Shown one piece after another: positions 1 through 9,100 of a stretch of DNA of 64,000 nt. The notes beneath the pieces are model-generated. The model was not told the origin of the DNA, searched no databases, and saw nothing but the letters and a program-made list of their open reading frames with translations. Source of the DNA: CAWELS01 sp964468205 (GTDB lineage: Bacteria; Acidobacteriota; Terriglobia; Bryobacterales; Bryobacteraceae); contig CAYXVG010000010.1 of NCBI GenBank assembly GCA_964468205.1, positions 62,001 to 126,000 on the forward strand. Direction: 5' to 3'. The translations under genes were made by a program, and so were the position numbers. Position 1 is the first letter of the stretch, and each line of letters opens with the position of its first letter.

Positions 1-1
1 T

Positions 2-346
2 CCCGAGAAGAAGAAGGTGCTTCGCATCGAGATGGTCGCCACCTCAATCCCGCCGGACTATCCGCTGGATACGCTCGAAATGACGGTGGACTACGGGCCT
101 GTCAGCATCAACGATAGGACCTATTACCTGGCCACGCATTCCCGGAACTTGGCCTGCAAACGCTACACCCGGTACTGCAGCAAGAACGAGATCGCATTTC
201 GCGACTACCGGAAGTTTTCCACCGAGTCCACCGTCATGACCACTGACTCCTCCGTCACCTACGGCGAGGAAGGCGACAACGGCGAAGGGCCGCAACTGGC
301 CGAGCCTCCTCAAATCGAGGAGAATAAGGAACCCCGGAAACCGTGA
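2..346 (+). CDS. C-terminal end of a secreted protein, paralog of the next gene (partial)
   Basis: The reading frame is open from base 2 and runs to a TGA at 344-346, so the gene is cut by the left edge of the window. The visible ~114 residues align well with the last ~110 residues of the following gene: both hold a stretch like YGPVSI...YYLATHSRNLACKRYTRYCSKNE (VEFGPVKI...LACRRWKDTCTKNE in the neighbour), then a tyrosine, and STESTVM.TDS.VT. Two cysteines in the ACK/RR...YC pattern are shared. No enzyme motif is visible. The stop overlaps the GTG start of the next gene (GTGA), so the two are probably co-translated. The function is unknown; a secreted beta-rich (LolA-like) fold is only a guess. 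Confidence 0.75.
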   Translation, partial: PEKKKVLRIEMVATSIPPDYPLDTLEMTVDYGPVSINDRTYYLATHSRNLACKRYTRYCSKNEIAFRDYRKFSTESTVMTTDSSVTYGEEGDNGEGPQLAEPPQIEENKEPRKP

Positions 347-1260
347 AATCCCTGCCCGCCATATTGGCAATGGTCGCGTTTGCGGTTTCATCGTCCGCGG
401 GGCAACAGGGCTGCCCGGAGGGATACCTCGAAGGTCCGGATTCCACGCCCGGGAAGGTACACTGCATCTTCGTTGGATACGAACCGGCGCAGGGCGCATA
501 CGCCGCGGCGATCCCGGAAGGCATGGACGATTTCCTCGTTTCTGTCCGCGACAGAGTGTACGAATTTGCCGACCGCTTGCCGAATTACCTCTGCGACCAA
601 TCCACGGAACGATTCAAGGCCAGCTCGAACCCGCCGAAGTGGAAGCGGCAGGACCGCATCCAAAACGAGATACTCTTCCTCGATGGCCGGGAATCCTACC
701 GCGAATTCCTGCGGAACGGGAAGAAGCTGAAAGACCCGAGCCCGATGGTCAGCGGCATGTGGTCCACCGGTGAATTCGGTACCATGCTGCTCGACCTGTT
801 CTCCGCTGACACCGCGGCGCAATTCGAGTTCCTCGGCGAAGACACTGTGCAAGGGGTGAAGGCCCGGCTCTACGAGTTCACAGTAGCGGAAGAAAACTCC
901 CACTGGGAACTGACCTTCGGTGGAGAGATGATAAAGCCCGCCTATACCGGCTCCCTCTGGGTGGACCCGGAAACTCTGCTGGTTCGCCGCCTCGAAGTCG
1001 CCGCTCGGGAACTGCCCATCACGTACGCCCAGGATGTTGCCGAAGTAGCGGTGGAGTTTGGGCCGGTGAAGATCGGCGATACCGAACACCTGCTCGCCGT
1101 GAATTCGGCCGTGCTGGCCTGCCGGCGCTGGAAGGACACCTGCACGAAAAACGAAAGCGTCTACACCAACTACCGCATGTTCTCCGCCGAGTCCACTGTG
1201 ATGCAGACAGATTCCACGGTGACGTTCGAAGGCGAAGACAAAGCGCCGCCCAAGCAGTGA
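343..1260 (+). CDS. Secreted protein of unknown function (Cys-containing, possibly LolA-like fold)
   Basis: 305 residues starting at a GTG that overlaps the upstream stop by four bases. The N-terminus (MKSLPAILAMVAFAVSSSAG) is a classical Sec signal peptide. Next come a GCPEGY segment and a RLPNYLCDQ motif of a type I associate with secreted protein families in Acidobacteria, then a beta-rich body with WVDPETLLVRRLE, which resembles the central hairpin of LolA/LolB-like outer-membrane lipoprotein-sorting folds. The last third repeats in the truncated gene upstream, so this is a tandem duplication. No catalytic motif is evident. The gene is certainly real (signal peptide, paralogy, overlap); the function is unassigned. 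Confidence 0.8.
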   Translation: MKSLPAILAMVAFAVSSSAGQQGCPEGYLEGPDSTPGKVHCIFVGYEPAQGAYAAAIPEGMDDFLVSVRDRVYEFADRLPNYLCDQSTERFKASSNPPKWKRQDRIQNEILFLDGRESYREFLRNGKKLKDPSPMVSGMWSTGEFGTMLLDLFSADTAAQFEFLGEDTVQGVKARLYEFTVAEENSHWELTFGGEMIKPAYTGSLWVDPETLLVRRLEVAARELPITYAQDVAEVAVEFGPVKIGDTEHLLAVNSAVLACRRWKDTCTKNESVYTNYRMFSAESTVMQTDSTVTFEGEDKAPPKQ

Positions 1261-1357
1261 TCAATCGATGGTGTAGAACTCGTAGCTCCCCCACATCCGA
1301 CCGGGTTCACTATCACGCCAGCAAGCAGTGATCAATCGATGGTGTAGAACTCGTAGC
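1251..1357. repeat. 36-bp direct repeat duplicating the junction between two convergent genes
   Basis: Bases 1251-1286 and 1322-1357 are identical over 36 bp, with a 35-bp unrelated insert between them (period 71). Each copy contains the last codons and stop of the plus-strand gene and the adjacent stop and last codons of the minus-strand gene. Copy 1 supplies the true stop of the plus gene and copy 2 the true stop of the minus gene. Each gene therefore carries a dead copy of its neighbour's 3' end. Confidence 0.95.
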
Positions 1358-2309
1358 GGATGGTCCAGCTTTCCTCACTGCCGGGCGTCACGTTGAGGTT
1401 GATGTAAGGTTCCGGGCAAAGCGTCGTGTTCGGAGACCAGTAGTTGACCCTCGCCAGCGGCTTGTCTCCCCTAATCCGGACTCCTGCCTTCACCTTTCGA
1501 TTCTCGATCGAGAACCGGTTGTCTTCAGCCGTATTCCCAAAGCCCTCCAGCGGACTGAAGACGGATCTCCGCCGAGGAACTTCAGTCAGATAGTGCAGTT
1601 CCTTACCTCTCAGTTCGGCGATCCCCTGAAGATCGCGCGCCGCCTTCGGTTCGAAAGCGAAGCCGACAACGAAATCCGGACCCGTCGGCTGGTTGTCGAT
1701 GACGAAGAAATTGTGGTTGTAGGTATCGGTTACGATCACTCTTTCGCCGGTGTTTTCGAGCTTGTGGCTGATCACCAGCTCCGGCTTGTTGGGAGTGAGC
1801 GTCACCCACTTCGTGTATTTGTAAGCGTATCCGTTGCCCGCATCGAGTTCATGGGTGAACTGAATCCAGTTTCCACCCTTTTCGATGGTCCAATTGCCGG
1901 GGTTGACGACATCGTAGCGGTGGGTCCAGCGGTACTCTTTTTCCTCTGGCTTCCTGCAAGCGCCAATGCCAATCCGGATGAACAGGTCGCCCGGCTTCGC
2001 TTCGTCATAGCCAAGCCCGCCGTCGTTTGAACGGAACTCCTCCACCGGCCCGGTGATGCGGTCATGCAAGTACGGATCATTGGACTGCTGCCACTCCCCG
2101 AAGTACTCGTGCCCCTTGTAGGTAAGACTGTAGATTACGCCGGACCAGTCAAACCGCGTCCCGCGGTAGTAGCCGTTATCAACGTCCGGCAGATAGAGCT
2201 TCGCCGTAATTTCTCCATTCGCGATCTCGGCAGCCGGATGCTCAACGGCTGGAGCGGTCAAAGCAGCCAGAACGGCTGATGAAGCAAGGACAACCAGATG
2301 ACGAAACAT
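1332..2309 (-). CDS. Secreted galactose-mutarotase-like protein
   Basis: 325 residues with a signal peptide (MFRHLVVLASSAVLAALTAPA). The body reads as a beta-sandwich sugar-binding protein of the aldose 1-epimerase superfamily: GEITAKLYLPD, GTRFDWSGVI near residue 50, a KGHEYFGEW segment, HELDAGNGYAYKYTK in the middle, and a late NYWSPNTTLCPEPYINLN. The usual mutarotase His/Glu pair cannot be placed with confidence, so activity on free sugars is unproven; it may only bind or remodel a sugar. It lies 65 bp downstream of the NHL-repeat gene on the same strand and is probably co-transcribed. The neighbouring sialate esterase, divergent from that pair, also points to polysaccharide use. The end abuts the 36-bp direct repeat. 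Confidence 0.6.
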   Translation of the reverse strand: MFRHLVVLASSAVLAALTAPAVEHPAAEIANGEITAKLYLPDVDNGYYRGTRFDWSGVIYSLTYKGHEYFGEWQQSNDPYLHDRITGPVEEFRSNDGGLGYDEAKPGDLFIRIGIGACRKPEEKEYRWTHRYDVVNPGNWTIEKGGNWIQFTHELDAGNGYAYKYTKWVTLTPNKPELVISHKLENTGERVIVTDTYNHNFFVIDNQPTGPDFVVGFAFEPKAARDLQGIAELRGKELHYLTEVPRRRSVFSPLEGFGNTAEDNRFSIENRKVKAGVRIRGDKPLARVNYWSPNTTLCPEPYINLNVTPGSEESWTIRYEFYTID

Positions 2310-2374
2310 ACGGCCCCATTATCCTCCACCATGGCCGGTTGGAAGTTGTGGCCATCCGCCGGCCGGTTGTCCGG

Positions 2375-3406
2375 CTATACCTTTCGCAGCTTCGTGACGC
2401 GGCCAATTTCGACCCACTCGACGACGAAGATGTTGCCGGCATGGTCGAAGCAGGCACCGTGGGGGCAGATGAACTTTCCCGGCGTGAAGTTGTCGCGCGA
2501 GAGCTTGCGCGTCGTCTTCCAGGCGTCGCTCGCGGAGTCGTCGCCGAGGTGGGTGATCACCTGGTTGCTCTTGTCGAGCAGCGTGACACGGGCGCCGAGG
2601 TCCGGTATCACGACGTCGCCGTTCGCGAAGAAGCTGAAGTGACAGGGTAGCTTTGTGCCGCCGGCGAAGCCGAGGTGCTGGCCGTCGAGGGAGAAGTACT
2701 GCAGGCGATTGTTGCCACGGTCCGCAACGAGCAGTTTCGGCGATCCGCTCCGTGTGTCGAGGATCATCCCGTGCGGGCAGTCGAGCTGCCCCGGGCCGGA
2801 TCCCTTTCCGCCGAAGCTGCCGAGGAAGCTGCCGTCTTTGCTGTAGCGGTTGATATAGCTCGATCCGTAGCCATCCCCGACGTAGACGTCGCCGTTCGGA
2901 GAGATGGCCAGGTTTGTCGGGCTGTACTTCAGCCTCTTCCCGTCAGATCCGGGCCGGTAGGCGTCCGATTCTTCCGGATAGCCCAATGTCCAGACGGGCT
3001 CGCCATCCAGGGTCGTCTTCTGGACAATCGCCCGGCTGGTGTCGCAGAGATAGAGGAACTCCGTGGAGCCCTCCTTCTGGATATGGAGCCCGTGTGCGCC
3101 ACCCTGAAACTCCTTGCCCCAACTTTTGATGAACTTGCCAGCGGCGTCGAAGACCACCATCGAGTCGTGATTCTCGCTGGTGACGTGAACCGTATGATGG
3201 ACATAGATCCGGCCTTGTGAATCCTCGACAATGCCGTGGGTGTTACCGTAGCGCAACCCTGCCGGTAGGTCCCCCCAGTCGTGAATCACTTCGTAGGTAT
3301 GCTCGTCCGCCCCAACAACAGGGCGCTTCGAGCCGGACTTGTTCGTGGCCCCCAGCAGAAATGGCGCGGAGAAAGCCCCAAAGAGAGCTCGTCGAGAAGT
3401 TTGCAT
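2375..3406 (-). CDS. Secreted NHL-repeat beta-propeller protein
   Basis: 343 residues from the ATG at 3406. That start is preferred to an upstream in-frame one because it has a GGAGG-type ribosome site eight bases before it and gives a twin-arginine-like leader (MQTSRRALFGAFSAPFLLGA). The rest consists of repeated propeller blades: HGIVEDSQGRIYVHHTV, FIKSWG, HGLHIQKEG, LAISPNGDVYVGDGYG, SFGGKGSGPGQLDCPHG, LLVADRGNNRLQYFSLDG and CPHGACFDHAGNIFVVEW. This matches six-bladed NHL/SMP-30-like propellers, which often act in binding or as lyases; no specific activity can be assigned. It is divergent from the sialate esterase across a ~93-bp intergenic region. Confidence 0.8.
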   Translation of the reverse strand: MQTSRRALFGAFSAPFLLGATNKSGSKRPVVGADEHTYEVIHDWGDLPAGLRYGNTHGIVEDSQGRIYVHHTVHVTSENHDSMVVFDAAGKFIKSWGKEFQGGAHGLHIQKEGSTEFLYLCDTSRAIVQKTTLDGEPVWTLGYPEESDAYRPGSDGKRLKYSPTNLAISPNGDVYVGDGYGSSYINRYSKDGSFLGSFGGKGSGPGQLDCPHGMILDTRSGSPKLLVADRGNNRLQYFSLDGQHLGFAGGTKLPCHFSFFANGDVVIPDLGARVTLLDKSNQVITHLGDDSASDAWKTTRKLSRDNFTPGKFICPHGACFDHAGNIFVVEWVEIGRVTKLRKV

Positions 3407-3499
3407 CCCAGTTTCCTCCAGCTTTGGTGGAACCAAGATAGCACAGCTAATACCGGGTTGAATCGCGCCGCCCCCTCCGATTGTGGTATCAAGTTCATC

Positions 3500-5002
3500 A
3501 TGCGAATCCGAGCTGGTCTCCTCCTTCTGCTTCTTGCTGTCGTCGTGTCTCACCTTGGCGCCGCCGTAACGCTGCCCAGGGTGGTGTCCGACAACATGGT
3601 GCTTCAGCGCGAAATCCCCGTGCGGATTTGGGGCAAAGCGAATCCCGGCGAGGCGGTGACGGTGAAGTTCCGTGGCCAGACCGCTTCCACCAAAGCTGAC
3701 AACGACGGAGCATGGGCCGTCTACCTGCGGCCGATGCAGGCTGGTGGGCCGGACAACCTGGTTGTCGAAGCCGACAATACCATCACTCTCCGCAACGTGC
3801 TTGTGGGCGAAGTCTGGGTGGCTTCGGGCCAGTCAAACATGGAATGGGAGGTGCGGAACTCGGATAACGCGCAAGAAGAGATCCGAAAGGCGAACTACCC
3901 GCAAATCCGATTGTTCGAGGCTGAGAAGGTCACTTCCGATATACCGCTCGACGACGTGAAAGGCGAATGGCGGGAATGCTCACCGGAGTCCGTGCAGACC
4001 ATCACCGCGGTCGGCTATTTTTTTGGCCGGAAGCTGCACCAGGAGTTGAAGGCGCCGGTCGGAATCCTACAGTCCTCATGGGGCGGCACACCGGCCGAAG
4101 CCTGGACCAGCATGGACGCGCTCCGGGCCGACCCGGCGACGCGCTTCTATCTCTGGCGCTGGGACCGTGTGCTGGAGCAGTATCCCGCCGCAAAGCTCCA
4201 GCATGACCGGGCAGTCGCCGAGTGGGAACGGAAGCCCGAGAGCGAGCGCGGCAATCGTCCGCGAGAGCCTCGCGGTCCCGGCCACCAGCACGCCCCCGCC
4301 ACGCTCTACAACGCGATGATCGCTCCCATTATCGACTACAATATCCGCGGGGCGATCTGGTACCAGGGCGAGTCCAACGCCGGCGCGGATCAAGCCTTTG
4401 AATACCGCTATCTTTTCCCCCGCATGATTCTGAACTGGCGGGACAAATGGCGGCAGGGCGAGTTTCCGTTCCTCTTCGTTCAACTCGCCAATTTCGAGAC
4501 CGGCGCGGACTGGCCCATCCTTCGCGAGTCGCAGAACGAGGCATTGCGCCTGCGCAATACCGGTGTTGCGGTGACCACCGACATCGGCAATCCCACTGAC
4601 ATCCACCCGCGCAACAAGCAGGATGTCGGCCTGCGGCTCGCCCTTTGGGCCCTGGCCGAAACCTACGGCCGCGACTTGGTCTATTCCGGTCCCTTCTACC
4701 GGCAAATGACGGTGGAAGGCCGGGAGGCGACTCTCTGGTTTGACCACGTTGGCGGCGGCCTGAAAGCCGAGGGCGGCTCGCTCAAGGGATTTGTGATCGC
4801 AGGACCGGACCGCGTCTTCCATCCGGCGAATGCGAGAATATCGGGCAACACGGTGGTCGTATCCAGTCCGAAGGTCGAGGAGCCCAGTGCGGTCCGGTAC
4901 GCCTGGCACAACAATCCGGAGAACACCCTTCGCAACGCCGAGGGACTGCCGGCGTCACCGTTCCGCACCGACCGCTGGACGAATGGCCGCATGCCGGAAT
5001 AG
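3500..5002 (+). CDS. Sialate O-acetylesterase family protein (SASA domain)
   Basis: 500 residues from the ATG at 3500, chosen because it opens a clean signal peptide (MRIRAGLLLLLLAVVVSHLG); the longer in-frame extension has no such feature. The serine-esterase signature ASGQSNMEWEV is present near residue 110, followed by WYQGESNAG, the second block of the family, and by DIHPRNKQDVGLRLALWA, which holds the expected Asp/His pair. Members remove O-acetyl groups from sialic acids or plant and microbial polysaccharides outside the cytoplasm. Length and block order are normal. Here it probably deacetylates environmental polysaccharide; the true substrate cannot be told from sequence. Confidence 0.88.
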   Translation: MRIRAGLLLLLLAVVVSHLGAAVTLPRVVSDNMVLQREIPVRIWGKANPGEAVTVKFRGQTASTKADNDGAWAVYLRPMQAGGPDNLVVEADNTITLRNVLVGEVWVASGQSNMEWEVRNSDNAQEEIRKANYPQIRLFEAEKVTSDIPLDDVKGEWRECSPESVQTITAVGYFFGRKLHQELKAPVGILQSSWGGTPAEAWTSMDALRADPATRFYLWRWDRVLEQYPAAKLQHDRAVAEWERKPESERGNRPREPRGPGHQHAPATLYNAMIAPIIDYNIRGAIWYQGESNAGADQAFEYRYLFPRMILNWRDKWRQGEFPFLFVQLANFETGADWPILRESQNEALRLRNTGVAVTTDIGNPTDIHPRNKQDVGLRLALWALAETYGRDLVYSGPFYRQMTVEGREATLWFDHVGGGLKAEGGSLKGFVIAGPDRVFHPANARISGNTVVVSSPKVEEPSAVRYAWHNNPENTLRNAEGLPASPFRTDRWTNGRMPE

Positions 5003-5044
5003 TGTCGGCCGCCTGTCCCCTGGCGCCGGAAACAAAGAAAGGAA

Positions 5045-5072
5045 CGGCGCGCCCCACGTTGGGGACGCGCCG
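5045..5072 (-). terminator. Hairpin terminator at the end of the nifJ-DHOD operon
   Basis: An 11-bp stem (CGGCGCG + CCCC, closed by an ACGTT loop, one bulged A) lies between the convergent esterase and DHOD-like genes. Read on the minus strand it is followed by the T-rich stretch TTCCTTTCTTTGTTTCC, so it best serves the minus-strand operon. It may also work in the plus direction, where the U tract is poorer. Confidence 0.65.
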
Positions 5073-5100
5073 GTTGTTGACCCTTTGCAGTGATTGACGG

Positions 5101-6117
5101 TTACTGCACCGAAGAGGAAGGCCGGATCTCGTAGCTGGAGAGCACCTTCATGTAGTTGGCACGCTCGTACGCGGAGGGGTTCTTCACGTTCTTCGCGCTC
5201 ATCGAGCCCTGCATCTGTTGGATGGACTCGTATTCGTGCTCCTCCATCCACTTCGTCATGTCTTCCTCAAGCTTGGTCACGTAGTCGATACCCTGCCGGA
5301 GCATCGCCGAGGTTATCATCGCGACGTTGCCGCCAACCATCATCGACTTGATGACGTCCTCAGCCGTATGAACGCCGCCGGTGATGGCGATGTCACACTT
5401 CACGTGGTCGCGAATCAGGCCGGCCCAGTGCAACCGGAGCAGCAGTTCGTAGGAGTTGCTGAGCACCAGGTTCGGCGTCACATCCAGGGCTTCCAGATCG
5501 ATGTCCGGCTGGTAGAAACGATTGAAGATCACGAGCGCTCCGGCTCCGGCTTCATCGAGCTTCTTGGCCACGTTCGGAATCGAGCTGAAGTACGGTCCGA
5601 TCTTGACGGCCACCGGAATCTTGATCGAAGCGCTTACGTGGCTGACCAGGTCGGTGTACATCTGCTCGACAGCCGCGGCATCCTTGCTCGGGTCCGTGGG
5701 CATGTAGTAGAGATTCAACTCGAGAGCGTCGGCCCCGGCATCCTCGATCATCTTGGCGTAGCGAATCCACCCGCCGGTGGAAACGCCGTTCAAGCTGCCG
5801 ATCACCGGCACGTCAACGGCCTGCTTGGCTTTCCGCAGGTGCTCCACATAGCCGTCCGGCCCGACGTTGTAGTTGCCCAGGTCCGGAAAGTAGGAGAGCG
5901 ACTCGGCAAACCTCTCCGCTCCGGCGTCGAGATACGTATCGAGCGACTCGCTTTCGATCGCGATCTGCTCCTCAAACAGCGAGTGCAGCACCACGGCCGA
6001 GATGCCCGCGTCCTCCATGTGGAGGATGTGGCCGATGTCCTTGCACAGCGGCCCGGCCGAAGCCACGATCGGGTTTTTCAGGGTGAGCCCGAGATATTTT
6101 GTTGTCAGATTCGGCAT
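5101..6117 (-). CDS. Dihydroorotate dehydrogenase-like flavoprotein
   Basis: 338 residues with the FMN-binding TIM-barrel pattern of class 1 dihydroorotate dehydrogenases: LTLKNPIVASAGPL at the N-terminus, SLNGVSTGGW (pyrimidine DHODs have N-x-S-x-P here), LELNLYYMPTDP, VAVKIGPYFSS, and ITGGVHTAEDVIKSMMVGG for the phosphate-binding end. Several catalytic-loop residues differ from true PyrD, and such homologs are recurrently found beside nifJ. A role linked to ferredoxin or pyruvate metabolism is more likely than pyrimidine synthesis, but this is inference. The start codon abuts the nifJ stop with no gap, and the ribosome site GGAGG lies inside the nifJ 3' end, so the two are coupled. Confidence 0.8.
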   Translation of the reverse strand: MPNLTTKYLGLTLKNPIVASAGPLCKDIGHILHMEDAGISAVVLHSLFEEQIAIESESLDTYLDAGAERFAESLSYFPDLGNYNVGPDGYVEHLRKAKQAVDVPVIGSLNGVSTGGWIRYAKMIEDAGADALELNLYYMPTDPSKDAAAVEQMYTDLVSHVSASIKIPVAVKIGPYFSSIPNVAKKLDEAGAGALVIFNRFYQPDIDLEALDVTPNLVLSNSYELLLRLHWAGLIRDHVKCDIAITGGVHTAEDVIKSMMVGGNVAMITSAMLRQGIDYVTKLEEDMTKWMEEHEYESIQQMQGSMSAKNVKNPSAYERANYMKVLSSYEIRPSSSVQ

Positions 6118-9100
6118 TTACTTTTCCTCCTTGCCCGCGCCGTTGCCCGGCATGGACGCCATGTGCTCGTACAGCTTGAAGCGGTTCTGCGCGTCTTTCT
6201 GAGCGAGTTCGAGCAGATTCTTCGCCGCGTCGGGATTGCTGCGGACCAGCATGGTGTAGCGGGTTTCGTTATAAGCGTACTTGTCGAAGGAGATCGATGG
6301 CGCCTTCGAATCAAGCTGGAACGGATTCTTTCCTTCCTCGACCAGGGCCGGGTTGTAGCGGAACAGCGGGAAGTGGCCGCTTTGAACGGCCGCCTTCTGC
6401 TGGTCGAAACCGTGCAGCAGATTGTAGCCATGGGCGATACAGTGCGAATAGGCCACGATGATGGATGGTCCTGGATGCGCCTCGGCCTCCAGGAAGGTCT
6501 TCACCGTGTGGGCGTCATTGTAGCCCATCGCGACCCGGCCGACGTAGACGTTGCCGTATTGTATGGCCATCATGGTGAGGTCTTTTTTGCCGGCCGGTTT
6601 GCCGGCCGCGGCGAATTTCGCCACCGCGGCGCGGGGCGTCGCTTTTGACATCTGGCCGCCGGTGTTGGAGTATACCTCGGTATCGAGAACCAGGATGTTG
6701 ACGTCGCGTCCGGTGGAGAGGACGTGATCCAGTCCGCCGTAGCCGATGTCATAGGCCCAGCCGTCGCCGCCCACGATCCAGACGCTCTTTTTCACCAGAT
6801 AATCGGCGATGGAGAGCAGATCTTTCGCTTCGGGCTTGTCGATGCCGGCGAGCTTTTCTCGGAGCATCTTCACGCGTTCCCGTTGCTCGTCGATACCCGC
6901 CTCCACGGTTTGATCGGCGTCCAGAATGGCGCCGGCGAGAACATCGCCGATGTCGCCCGCCAGTTTCTGCACCAGCTCTCTGGCGTGCTGGTTGTGCTGG
7001 TCAATGGTCAAGCGGAAACCGAGACCAAATTCAGCGTTGTCTTCAAACAGCGAGTTCGACCACGTCGGTCCGCGGCCGTCGTTATTGATCGTGTACGGGG
7101 TGGTCGGCAAGTTGCCCCCGTAAATTGACGAGCAGCCGGTGGCGTTGCCGATCAACATGCGGTCGCCGAAAAGCTGGGTTATGAGTTTGACGTAGGGGGT
7201 CTCGCCACAGCCGGCGCAGGCGCCGGAGAACTCAAAGAGCGGCTGGTAGAGCTGTACATCCTTCACCAGGTTGGGCTTCAGCGCCTTGCGGTCGGTCTCG
7301 GGCAGCGACAGGAAGAAGTCCCAGTTTGCCCGTTCCGTTTCGCGGAGCGGAATCTGGCTCTCCATGTTGATCGCCTTGCGGCTGGTGTTGGTCTTGTCCT
7401 TGACGGGACAGATCTCAACGCACACGGCGCAGCCCGTGCAGTCCTCGGCGGCAACCTGAAGAGTATATTTCTTCTCCTTGAAATCTTTCCACCGGGCGGC
7501 TGTGGACTTGAAGGTCTCCGGAGCGTCCTTCAGGTGATCCGTGTCATAAACCTTCGAGCGAATCACCGAGTGCGGGCAAACCAGCACGCACTTGCCGCAT
7601 TGGATGCAGATGTCCTCATCCAAAACGGGAACCTCAAGAGCGATGTTACGCTTCTCCCACGCGGCCGTTCCGGTGGGGAAGGTGCCGTCGGCTGGCATCG
7701 CGCTGACCGGCAGTTCCATGCCACGGCCGGCCAGGATGGGGCCGGCCACGTTCCTGACAAAGTCCGGAGCTTTCTCCGAGACGACCGGCGGCATCTTGGT
7801 CCTGCTGGTGACTTCGGCTGGAACCTCCACTTGGTGGAGGTGATCCAAGGCGGTGTCCACGGCGGCGAAGTTCTTCTGAACCACCGCTTCGCCCCGCTTG
7901 CCATAGGTCTTCTGGATCGCGTTCTTGATCTGCGCGATCGCCTCCTCCCGCGGAAGAATACCGCTGATGGCGAAGAAGCAGGTCTGCATGATCGTGTTGA
8001 TGCGCACGCCCATGCCCGTCTTCTTTGCTACCTCGTAGGCATCGATCACATAGAACTTCAGTTTCTTGTCGATAATCTCCTGCTGCACCTCCAGCGGGAG
8101 ATGGTCCCAAACTTCATCCTTCTCGAAAGGCGCATTCAGCAGGAACGTCGCCCCCTCCACCGCCGGCTTGAGAATGTCGATCTTCTCAAGTTGGGTGAAC
8201 TGGTGGGCGGCAATGAAATTCGCCTTGCTCACGAGGTAGGTGGAATGGATCGGCTCGGGACCGAAACGAAGGTGCGAAATGGTGACCGCGCCCGCCTTCT
8301 TCGAGTCGTAAACGAAGTAGCCCTGGGCGTAGTTGTCCGTTTCCTCTCCGATGATCTTGATGGAGTTCTTGTTCGCGCCCACCGTGCCGTCGGCTCCGAG
8401 GCCATAGAACAGGCAGCGTACCGTCGTGTCGTGCTCGGTCGAGAAGTCGGGATCGTAGTCGAGGGAAGTATGCGTGATGTCGTCGTTGATGCCGACCGTG
8501 AAGTGATTCTTCGAGGTCTCTTTCGCGAGTTCGTCGTAGACTGCCTTGATCATGGCCGGCGTGAACTCAGCCGAAGAGAGGCCATAGCGCCCGCCGATCA
8601 CTTTCGGCAGGGGCTTGCCGTCGGCGCTTTCGTGCAGGGCCGTGATCACATCGAGGTACATGGGCTCGGCGGGAGCGCCCGGTTCCTTCGTGCGGTCGAG
8701 AACGGCGATGGACTTCACCGACTTCGGCAAAGCCTCCACGAAGTGCTCGGCCGAGAACGGCCGGTAAAGGCGGACCTTGATGGCGCCCACCTTCTCGCCC
8801 TTGTCCACCATGTAGTTGACCGTTTCTTCGGCGGCTTCGGCGCCGGATCCCATCAACAGGATCACTCGCTCGGCATCCGGGGCTCCAATGTACTCGAATA
8901 GCTTGTACTGTCTGCCTACGATCCCGGCGAACTTGTCCATCGCGTTCTGGATAATCGTCGGGGCCGCCAGATAGTACGGATTGATTGTCTCGCGGGCTTG
9001 GAAGAAGTGGTCCGGGTTTTGCGCCGTGCCGCGCAGCACCGGCTTGTCCGGCGTCATCGCGCGCTCCCGGTGCTTGCGAACCAGGTTGTCGTCAATCATG

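Noticed and set aside
5218..6648. 476-codon open frame on the plus strand
   Set aside because: Antisense to the DHOD-like gene and the end of nifJ; no motifs, and histidine/arginine/valine-rich composition typical of shadow frames.
7534..8901. 455-codon open frame on the plus strand
   Set aside because: Antisense to the middle of nifJ, whose cluster cysteines and TPP motifs confirm the other strand.
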